A stretch of 64,000 bases of DNA. It comes from Alteromonas profundi (lineage in GTDB: Bacteria; Pseudomonadota; Gammaproteobacteria; Enterobacterales; Alteromonadaceae). Shown here one piece after another: positions 18,677 to 25,638 of this stretch. The position numbers and the translations under genes are program-made. Positions within the stretch are counted from its first letter, which is position 1; every line of letters starts with the position of its first letter. The DNA is taken from the NCBI RefSeq assembly GCF_010500865.1, contig NZ_JAAAWN010000003.1, positions 1 to 64,000 of the forward strand. The letters run 5' to 3'. The notes under the pieces are model-generated. The model searched no databases, was not told where the DNA came from, and saw only the letters and a program-made list of their open reading frames with translations.

Positions 18677-19171
18677 TCATTCCGCCTTACCCACGTACAT
18701 CTGCTAGCTTGGGAAATATAAATTTGGCGAATGAAATAACTTAGAGTTGGAAGTTTGATGTTTATCATTTTGTCTACTCAAATTCGTTTAAACACGAATG
18801 TGATCGTAGATCTCAATTTTGATCAATTCAACTTGCAAATATGCATAACACACTGAAAAGTAAGGAATTAATATTTATAAAAATAAATATTATAATTTTC
18901 TATTAATTATTTAGACCCCATAAACAACTGAAAAAACATAAAATATTTTGTGATATTTTTTGAGTATACAAATATGCATATTTCTCGTAGTTATCGATTA
19001 AAGATCAAATATTGATTAAATAAATACATTTCGTATCACGATCTACTCATGCCGAGTATCATAGTGGCGCATTTAACCTGAAAAACTTCAAGATGAGACC
19101 CACGCATTAGATATGTTTTCATATCCATATTTATCTACCATAAGTAATCAAGCAAAAAGCTAAGGTGGCTT
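18677..19171. promoter_or_regulatory. AT-rich divergent promoter region of the tns operon
   Basis: About 495 bases without a gene, between tnsA (leftward) and the truncated small gene at 19172. CAAATATGCATA occurs twice, at 18836-18847 and 18969-18980, 133 bases apart. A palindromic TTGATCAA lies at about 18819. These are candidate regulator sites, but no regulator gene is evident inside the element. No TnsB-type repeats are seen here, so the tns promoter is not at the transposon end as it is in Tn7. Confidence 0.4.
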
Positions 19172-19330
19172 ATGAACACTACGTTAAAAGATTGGAACAT
19201 TGTTGCTGTTATGTATGATAAGCAGTTAGTCGGAGCCTGTATAAACGGATCTGCTTGCAAGAACCTACCAGCATTGGATCGTAGATCCGACCGTTCATAT
19301 GGATACAGCGGATTTACGATCCTTAAATTA
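19172..19330 (+). pseudogene. Truncated relative of the small protein at 11343
   Basis: The first 21 codons encode MNTTLKDWNIVAVMYDKQLV, clearly related to the start of the protein at 11343. After LVG the frame diverges. A shifted frame contains HWIVDPTVHMDTADL, which may echo the WGICVDDSTHRF core of the intact copy. The similarity ends where the sequence runs into the 3' end of the convergent ATPase gene at about 19328, so the copy looks frameshifted and cut. The formal open frame continues antisense through the ATPase gene and is not meaningful there. Confidence 0.5.
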
Positions 19331-21148
19331 TGCTACTGGAAAGAAGCCATATCGACCAATTTCCTTGTTCTTAGAAAAGTGGTAGTAAGTCATTTTTGGT
19401 TTCAAATCTTCATCTGGCTCTTGGTTCTCAAACACGATTATTTGCTTATCTTTAAACGAATCACATAGATCAATGTAGAAAGCAAAAATCATATCTTTTT
19501 GTAGTTGAACCTCATCATCATTCTCGTCATTGTCACCAGCTCGATAAGTGGTCAAAGGAGAATCTAGAATTACAAATTTTGGATGGCGTTCAAACTTAGA
19601 CAAGTATTCCATTAAGCCTAGTGAAAAAGCTGCATACGAAATTGCTCGGTATCCTTTACCAAAATGGGACCTTGGCTTGCCACCAATTACTAAATCCCTA
19701 CTTTTCATATCAAAAGACACGTCTTCATTTCCGGGGAATGACCAACGCTGTAAGATTGCACTAATGTTCTTACACAAGGCTGTTAATTCGGCACTAAAAT
19801 CAGGAAAGACGTATTTTTCAGTTCTGTCTTCAAGCTGGACACGCAATTCACCAATTTCTTTTAACAAGCTTTCACGAGAATCCACTATGGCTCTTTGTTT
19901 CAAAAATTCATTCTTTTTACTATTTAATAGCCGAATAGCTACGTTATAGTCCTTAAGCTTCGAAGATATATTCCCTTCGATGATTTCTGATAGCTCTTTA
20001 ACTGCTGCTTCTTTTTGAACTACCTCTTTTGCAAGCATTTGATACTCTTGCTTTAGATCCTCAATTGAATCAGTTAACCCTTTAACTTGAAATTTATTTT
20101 TATTAATTTCCGCCTCAGTGCTTTGCACTAATTGCTTTAGCTCTTTTACACCTTTTTCTTGTTCAAACTCTTGTCCGCAAGTAGGGCAATTCGCCATCTC
20201 GTATAGCTCAACAAAAGAAGCGGCTTCAGCTCCTGCCTCTAACCTTTCCAAATCTGAGTTATATTTATCAATTAAAAGGCTAAACCTCCCCTGTAGTAGA
20301 AGGTTTTCTTTTTCTGTTTCACGTAATTTACTTAGCTCCCCTCTGAATTTGTTTCTTTTATAATCAAGTTCACTATTGGCTTCAACCAGTGCGGTTAGTT
20401 CGTCTTGCGCCTTAGATAAAGATTCCTCTAACTCATTCAGTTCTGAGTCTAGCTTTTCTGTTGTAGACTTTACTTCTTCATGGTTAGAAAATTTCTTGGC
20501 AACATATTCCTCCAAAGCTTTGACACGCGATTCTACAGCTCCTTCTGTATCTTGTTGTTGCTTCAATTCTTTAACCACTGAATCATCTGCACCAGTGAGT
20601 AAAGTTTTAAGTAGTGATGTTTCTTGAGTATACTCTCGCTGGCCTTCTCCTAGAGGTGAAGATTCGGTAATTATCCGTCCTTCATCGACCAAAAATAATT
20701 TACTCAGTACGCGTAATGTCAAAGAAGAGGTTTTTAAACTCTGTACACCGTTTACTAATACTTTGTCGTTTAAGCCCAATTTTCCGAGTATATGTGCCGA
20801 TAGATTATTTTTTCCTTTGTGGCTTGGATTTAAAACAATTGTTTCTGATTCTCTACCATCTGGCTCAAGTTCAATTAGAGTAACTTTAGGTTTGGTAGCC
20901 GATATCTCCCTTCGAAGAATAAAGCTTTCATTTTCGTCAACTTGAATTTCTGTTTCAACGGTATTGTAGCCTTTAGCTTCGTCAATATTTTTTGGAGGCT
21001 CTTCACCACCAAAAATATACTGAAAACACTTTATGACATACGACTTACCAGTATCAGATGCACCAGCAACAACATTGAGTCCTTTATCGAAGCAAAGTTC
21101 AGCCTTCGGTTTACCTTTTCCTATTACGGATATTCTTTTGATAATCAT
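19328..21148 (-). CDS. SMC/Rad50-like ATPase of an ABC-3C-type system
   Basis: A 606-residue ABC ATPase with split head domains. Walker A is VVAGASDTGKSYVIK near the N-terminus. A long coiled coil spans about residues 190-460, with a zinc-hook motif CPTCGQEF in the middle. An ABC-signature-like region KGYRAISYAAFSLGL and Walker B KFVILDSPLTTY follow near the C-terminus. It is the last gene of a three-gene operon, with a 4-base ATGA overlap with the gene before. ATPase, middle component and effector together match ABC-three-component defence operons. The exact subfamily is not established here. Confidence 0.8.
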   Translation of the reverse strand: MIIKRISVIGKGKPKAELCFDKGLNVVAGASDTGKSYVIKCFQYIFGGEEPPKNIDEAKGYNTVETEIQVDENESFILRREISATKPKVTLIELEPDGRESETIVLNPSHKGKNNLSAHILGKLGLNDKVLVNGVQSLKTSSLTLRVLSKLFLVDEGRIITESSPLGEGQREYTQETSLLKTLLTGADDSVVKELKQQQDTEGAVESRVKALEEYVAKKFSNHEEVKSTTEKLDSELNELEESLSKAQDELTALVEANSELDYKRNKFRGELSKLRETEKENLLLQGRFSLLIDKYNSDLERLEAGAEAASFVELYEMANCPTCGQEFEQEKGVKELKQLVQSTEAEINKNKFQVKGLTDSIEDLKQEYQMLAKEVVQKEAAVKELSEIIEGNISSKLKDYNVAIRLLNSKKNEFLKQRAIVDSRESLLKEIGELRVQLEDRTEKYVFPDFSAELTALCKNISAILQRWSFPGNEDVSFDMKSRDLVIGGKPRSHFGKGYRAISYAAFSLGLMEYLSKFERHPKFVILDSPLTTYRAGDNDENDDEVQLQKDMIFAFYIDLCDSFKDKQIIVFENQEPDEDLKPKMTYYHFSKNKEIGRYGFFPVA

Positions 21149-21600
21149 ACCGAACTCGATACTCCTTTTCTTAACTCCATTATTGGTATCTGGATAATCC
21201 GATTGTAATGCTCAGACAACCAACTTAATCGTTCCCAAATTTTGATGAAATAGCTTGAATTTAAGCAGCTAACAAAGCTATTTGTATTTTCATTCGCACA
21301 AAAAGATTTTCCATTTTCATCATAGTGAACATCAATTAGCCCTTTTTTAATAAAAAACAAAAGCGACTGAGGTAGCAGCTCTCTCCGTTGTGCAATTTCT
21401 GCCAAATGATTTGGGACAGCAGGATGAAGGTTTGATGGCCCATTAAATTCGCTTGAATACAATAGCGCGTAATCTAATAAGACCAATTCATCTATGTCGA
21501 ATTTCTCCCCTTCCATACTCGACAGTATCAGTGCGGCTCTAGTTGCCAATTCAACATCACTATTAAATATCTGAGGGACTTTAAGTTTTACTTGTTCCAT
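21145..21600 (-). CDS. ABC-3C-type middle component
   Basis: A small helical protein of 151 residues, with the stretch DELVLLDYALLYSSEFNGPS and a winged-helix-like region rich in Leu and Ile. It has no enzymatic motif. It is translationally coupled on both sides: it overlaps the upstream effector gene by 13 bases and the ATPase gene by 4. By position and size it is the middle component of the three-component operon, thought to bridge ATPase and effector. The role is inferred from gene order. Confidence 0.7.
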   Translation of the reverse strand: MEQVKLKVPQIFNSDVELATRAALILSSMEGEKFDIDELVLLDYALLYSSEFNGPSNLHPAVPNHLAEIAQRRELLPQSLLFFIKKGLIDVHYDENGKSFCANENTNSFVSCLNSSYFIKIWERLSWLSEHYNRIIQIPIMELRKGVSSSV

Positions 21601-22661
21601 TTTAAAGATCCTTTATTCACCAATTGGTGGCAAGCGCCTTTCTTATCACGATTACTCATGTATAGATTTAATGGATGCGATGAAAATGAAACTAGTGTTA
21701 CGTGATTCGAGATAACCAAATATTTATCCCAGCCATTGTTGTGAACCATCAGAACGAGGCTAGAAATGGCTTCATAACAATCTTCGAGCAAATTTTCGTA
21801 TGTATCAGGAGGCATTGAGTCTCTGGAAAACTTTTCTAAGCTTTCTGCTGAATAGAAGTTTTTACGCGCACTTTTTAGTTCCGTCAAAAACTCAGGAAAG
21901 GCTTCTAAATCATCAACAGAACTCACCTGAGATTCTATAGATTCTATTGCTTTTAGTAACTCTGCAATATATTTCAATTCATTGCTTTGAATATCATTTG
22001 GAGGTGTTGCAGGGGCTGGTCGATCAAACTCTAATGCTCCAAATCTTCTTATGTAATAAGGAGTATGATTTTTATGTAATTCGATAAGCTTCAACTGTGG
22101 AATTTGATCAAATATTGTAAAATCAATATCATGCTCAACAAACTTAAGAAAATCGCCTTCTAAGCTTACACTCTTTTTCTTGGTGATTTTGTCTTTGCAC
22201 TTTTTATCCCAACCAGAAATGAGTTCTGCTTTCAGCTTATTTGAATCTTTAAGGGCATTAAGGCTAACGCCATTTAAGCCACTCTTAGCAACAAAGTAAT
22301 ATTTTGCAGGCATAGAAAAATGCCCTTGATGTGAGTGGTAGCAAAGCTTTCCAATTTCTAAAAGAACATCTGTCAAATTCAATGGTGAGCTGTAATATTT
22401 ACACTGAAAGTTTTCCCAACTTCCATCTGGAGTGTAAGCAATAACATCACGCCCCATATCGCCAGCTCCCCCAACCCGATTGACTCGCAAATACTTTTTT
22501 TTCCAATACGTTGCTAGTTCGCAAGTAAATTCTTCCCAATCGCCTTCGTCCATATGCTGTAACCGCTTTAATGGCGATATGACTTCGCCAGCTAAAGCGG
22601 ATACTGCCGACAAGGGAGCATTTGCACTTTTTGGGGAGGGGATCTCGTTTTCTAGTTCCAT
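21588..22661 (-). CDS. ABC-3C-type effector with a PD-(D/E)XK-like nuclease domain
   Basis: A 357-residue protein, first gene of the operon. The N-terminal domain (about residues 35-90) contains DEGDWEEFTCELATYWKKKY, then GGAGDMGRDVIAY and WENFQCKYY. Glu, Asp and Gln-x-Lys in this order match an Mrr-type restriction nuclease fold with the QxK variant. The C-terminal domain, from about 225, is helical and probably binds the other components. It is the likely toxic or DNA-cutting part of the system. The ATG at 22661 begins MELENEIPSP. Confidence 0.75.
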   Translation of the reverse strand: MELENEIPSPKSANAPLSAVSALAGEVISPLKRLQHMDEGDWEEFTCELATYWKKKYLRVNRVGGAGDMGRDVIAYTPDGSWENFQCKYYSSPLNLTDVLLEIGKLCYHSHQGHFSMPAKYYFVAKSGLNGVSLNALKDSNKLKAELISGWDKKCKDKITKKKSVSLEGDFLKFVEHDIDFTIFDQIPQLKLIELHKNHTPYYIRRFGALEFDRPAPATPPNDIQSNELKYIAELLKAIESIESQVSSVDDLEAFPEFLTELKSARKNFYSAESLEKFSRDSMPPDTYENLLEDCYEAISSLVLMVHNNGWDKYLVISNHVTLVSFSSHPLNLYMSNRDKKGACHQLVNKGSLKWNK

Positions 22662-22767
22662 CTATATATGAATCGTCCAAATTTAAATTTATTATTTTGC
22701 TCGTTATCTTCCTATATTTTACTTAAAAAATATACCGTTAAAGCAAGCATTAAATTTGCATTGATGT

Positions 22768-22955
22768 TATCTAGCAGCAGGGGTCGATTACTCGTAAGCG
22801 CGTTCAAGTTTATGGTTGGTTACGTGGGTATAAATCATCCTAGTCGAGATGTCGGCATGACCTAAATATTCTTAGATTTGGCAAATCTCGGCTCTGCCCT
22901 CAAGCATGTGAGTGGTTGCACAATGACGAATTTCGAATAGAAACGACCTATCTCT
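22768..22955 (-). pseudogene. Decayed tyrosine recombinase, C-terminal fragment
   Basis: Read leftward, one frame gives IRHCATTHMLEGRAEICQI, a stop, EYLGHADISTRMIYTHVTNH, then KLERAYE and another stop. This is the conserved HxxR...LGH...Y end of a phage-type integrase. In-frame stops and the missing N-terminal part show it is dead. It lies directly upstream of the ABC-3C-like operon and downstream of the 659-residue gene. Confidence 0.75.
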
Positions 22956-23012
22956 GGATCATAGTGTCGTGCCTACATATAAATTAGTACGAACTACAAT
23001 CCTTCCTAACTG

Positions 23013-24992
23013 TTATTCTTCTTCCGCCTTAAGCTTTTTATAAATAAACAGATCATCTTCTATTTTAAAAATAACTAAGATTAAAAGCTTTAAGTAAAGT
23101 AAATAGGAATTTTCATGTAGATGAATTTCTGTTGGATTTGCCTGTGTGCCATGTAAATAGCTATTTCTTAAGTCGTGCCCGTTTGTAAACTCACTTTTGT
23201 TTAAATAGTAATTGAAGTAATTTTGCTCAGGTATTGCGAAAAGTGAACTTCCAAAAAACACTATTCCATCATTACTCATATGCATAACCTCGTCTTGAAT
23301 ATCGGCTGGATAATGATGTAACGAGGCGACCTCATTTTCAAAAACATCTCTTAAAATTAAAATTCGGTTCCAATTTGTAACTTGAACGCAATTATTTTCA
23401 TCTACAGATATATAATTGTTATCTATTAAATAATTTAAATGCTCATGCTGATGTTCTTCATAATTTCCGAAATTGATTTCTTCTTCATTCACCAATAAAT
23501 CAACAAAGTTTCTATATTGCTTGTCTTTGAACGGGTCAACATAAGTCAACAGAGTTTGATCCGAAAATAGCAGATAAGTTAGAAAATTAACTCCTTGGTC
23601 ACCCTTATTGATATATATGTACTTATTGCTATTTAAGCTTGGAATGTCTTTGATGGCCGTAGGGCCAGATGACATTTGTAGAAGTTCAAAATCAATATGT
23701 CCATTTTCTACAAATAATTTGTATTGCTTCAATATCGACTCGAACTCAGGTGCGATTGTTCTTATTTTCTCTAAAGCAGAAGCATTTTGAGTAGGAATTG
23801 TAAAATTGGCGTTACTAGGTAAGTCAAATAATTCCGGTAGAGTATTAGTGAAAACTGTTTTTAGAATATCTTCTAATGAATACCCAAGCCCTTTTAGTAC
23901 GTTGGAATATGTGTAAATTTGGCCCATAGATGCCATTTCTAATTGTGTGAACGCTACACCAAAAACGTATTCAGTTTTTGATCTAACACCTAAAGTTCTT
24001 TCTAAAACTCCAAGCTGATTTTCTTTGCTGGTTAGAGCTACAATATTCTGTTCATCCACGTACTCAAAAAGTGTCTCGAAGTTTCTGTACAGAATATTTG
24101 GGTGATTATTTTCTTTAATGTAATCTAAGCTAAATTCATAATGGACTGTACCCTGTTCAATCCAAGCATGTTTAATTTTAGAAGCATTTTCGGGATAACT
24201 GATAGCTACCCCGTATTTAAATGATGAACTAGAACCACTATCGAAAAACTCTTTAACAGACTGTTGGTATTTTCTCTTAGCTGCTAATTTAGTTTTATCT
24301 GAGATTCGGAAGTCACTATGTTTTTTAGCATTTTGTATTATTGGCAGGTAGTTAGTATTGCAATGCTCTGAGTCGATGTACGAAACAATTATGCTTTCTT
24401 TATCTTGAATAGTTAAACAACTAGGTAGGTACAACTTCGTTTTATTAAAACTATTTTCGACTTCATATATAGAAAGCAGGATCTCTGCACTTTGCTGGTC
24501 ACTTTTTAAAAACTCACAGAGAACAAGCTTATATTTATCCACCAAATTTTTATGGCTCAACAAGTGCCTCACTTGATGGGGGGAGTTATTTAAAACTTCT
24601 TCTATTTGAGAAGGCGATATCTTTTTATATTGTTGATAGTTATTTATTAATAACCAGAAACTATCATAGTAACCGTAATCTATATTTTCAAAATATGACT
24701 GAAAGTTACTATCATCAATATTTGTTATGAATTTCCTAATTAAATTTTTAAACGTATTAACTTTTTCTTTGTAAGCAACAATATCTGTATCTGACCAACT
24801 TTTAAGGTATATGCCGTTTTCGAAAAACAGCGATATATTGTACAGTTCAAGTATATCGTTTATATCGTCTAAATCGTTTGCTATTTCGCTATTCAATAAC
24901 AGCTCTGCTTTTGATAAGTAATGACCACTCGACATGTCGTGTATCGAGTGAAATACAACCCTATCTCTATCTGGCTTGTTCATAACAAACAT
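23013..24992 (-). CDS. Large unrecognised cargo protein with a C-terminal HEPN-like motif
   Basis: A 659-residue protein from an AT-rich gene. I do not recognise the bulk of it: there is no Walker motif, membrane segment or nuclease core in the first 580 residues. Near the end, DLRNSYLHGT (about residues 607-616) fits the Rx4H motif with an Asn after the Arg, the active site of HEPN ribonucleases, followed by a hydrophobic helix (YLLYLKLLILVIFKIED). A HEPN RNase tail on a long sensor-like protein is a common plan for single-gene abortive defence. It stands alone in its own orientation block, with integrase fragments on both sides. An alternative start three codons in is possible. The function is inference from one motif. 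Confidence 0.6.
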   Translation of the reverse strand: MFVMNKPDRDRVVFHSIHDMSSGHYLSKAELLLNSEIANDLDDINDILELYNISLFFENGIYLKSWSDTDIVAYKEKVNTFKNLIRKFITNIDDSNFQSYFENIDYGYYDSFWLLINNYQQYKKISPSQIEEVLNNSPHQVRHLLSHKNLVDKYKLVLCEFLKSDQQSAEILLSIYEVENSFNKTKLYLPSCLTIQDKESIIVSYIDSEHCNTNYLPIIQNAKKHSDFRISDKTKLAAKRKYQQSVKEFFDSGSSSSFKYGVAISYPENASKIKHAWIEQGTVHYEFSLDYIKENNHPNILYRNFETLFEYVDEQNIVALTSKENQLGVLERTLGVRSKTEYVFGVAFTQLEMASMGQIYTYSNVLKGLGYSLEDILKTVFTNTLPELFDLPSNANFTIPTQNASALEKIRTIAPEFESILKQYKLFVENGHIDFELLQMSSGPTAIKDIPSLNSNKYIYINKGDQGVNFLTYLLFSDQTLLTYVDPFKDKQYRNFVDLLVNEEEINFGNYEEHQHEHLNYLIDNNYISVDENNCVQVTNWNRILILRDVFENEVASLHHYPADIQDEVMHMSNDGIVFFGSSLFAIPEQNYFNYYLNKSEFTNGHDLRNSYLHGTQANPTEIHLHENSYLLYLKLLILVIFKIEDDLFIYKKLKAEEE

Positions 24993-25127
24993 TAACCTTG
25001 TAATTTCGTATCATTATCCCTTTACTAAGGTATCGATTTTATACTTTTATTACAAATACTTATTAGCATGTATCTCTTTGATAGATGTCTTGTATTCTTT
25101 AAAGTTTGGTTGCTGATATCTATGGAT

Positions 25128-25440
25128 TAAAACAACCCGCTACCACCTTCAGCAGAAGTGTGAGTAGCTCCATAAACTTCAGACAACTTTTTAGGGCTAG
25201 CATGAGTACAAAGTTATGTGGTGAGAATACTGTCATGGCCTAGCATTTCTTGGATGGGACGAAGATCTTCGACATTATCTAACATCGTGATCGCGTTGTT
25301 GTGACGGTATAAATGGCACGCGCCAGTACGGCCAAATCCTGCTAGTTTCACATACTGTGCCTTTCCAGATCCGATGAAAGCAAACATTGGGCGAATCTTA
25401 CCAATGTAGAAAGCTAACCACTCTCATCTTCGCAAACTAA
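25128..25440 (-). pseudogene. Second decayed tyrosine recombinase fragment
   Basis: Leftward reading gives FYIGKIRPMFAFIGSGKAQY, then GFGRTGACHLYRHNNAITML, RPIQEMLGHDSILTT, a stop, and finally LSEVYGATHT. This matches the C-terminal half of an integrase, including the HxxR box. The catalytic Tyr region is broken by the stop, and the N-terminal half is absent. It differs in sequence from the fragment at 22768, so it derives from a different recombinase. Confidence 0.75.
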
Positions 25441-25527
25441 TTGGCACCAAACGTGCTTTTTTACTTCTGCCGTGAACTCGAACCAACTACATTGAAGTAA
25501 AGAATAATATATCTAATAGTCAAAACA

Positions 25528-25556
25528 AAAAAGGTGAGCAAAATGCTCACCTTTTG
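25528..25556 (-). terminator. Intrinsic terminator just inside the transposon right end
   Basis: AAAGGTGAGCA and TGCTCACCTTTT form a near-perfect hairpin with a 3-4 base loop. Read leftward, it is followed by a run of T residues. It lies about 110 bases beyond the gcvP stop codon and would end gcvP transcripts that cross the right end of the transposon, while insulating the cargo. Confidence 0.8.
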
Positions 25557-25564
25557 AAAGTTGT

Positions 25565-25630
25565 GTTAACCAACTTAAATAAGTTAACCATCTTAATTAA
25601 AGCGTTAACCCACTTAATTACATGATCACA
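25565..25630 (-). repeat. Transposon right end with three packed TnsB-binding repeats
   Basis: Repeats GTTAACCAACTTAAAT (25565), GTTAACCATCTTAATT (25583) and GTTAACCCACTTAATT (25604) are 18 and 21 bases apart, inverted with respect to the left-end repeats. The outermost lies 11 bases from the terminus GATCACA at 25624-25630. The close packing is typical of Tn7-type right ends. Confidence 0.9.
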
Positions 25631-25635
25631 CAACC
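25631..25635. repeat. 5-bp target site duplication, right copy (CAACC)
   Basis: It directly follows the transposon terminus and matches 9003-9007. Only three bases separate it from the complement of the gcvP stop codon at 25639-25641. Confidence 0.88.
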
Positions 25636-25638
25636 AAC

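Larger units (their letters stand above)
9008..25630 (-). mobile_element. Complete Tn7-like transposon inserted at the 3' end of gcvP
   Basis: A 16,623-bp element. Both termini read TGTGATC, then four variable bases, then AATTAAGTGGGTTAAC in inverted orientation. Each end has three repeats, well spaced at the left end and packed at the right end, as in Tn7. The core genes tnsA, tnsB, tnsC, tniQ and tnsD are transcribed from the right end towards the left end. The right end faces gcvP, whose stop codon is eight bases away, so gcvP plays the part that glmS plays for Tn7. Cargo lies on both sides of the core: a Septu-like pair on the left, an ABC-3C-like operon and a HEPN-like gene on the right. 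Intact ends, matching duplications and open tns genes suggest it is mobile. Confidence 0.93.

Noticed and set aside
9008..25630. CRISPR-associated (RNA-guided) Tn7-like transposon
   Set aside because: Two TniQ proteins prompted the check, but no cas gene or spaced repeat array is present in the element.
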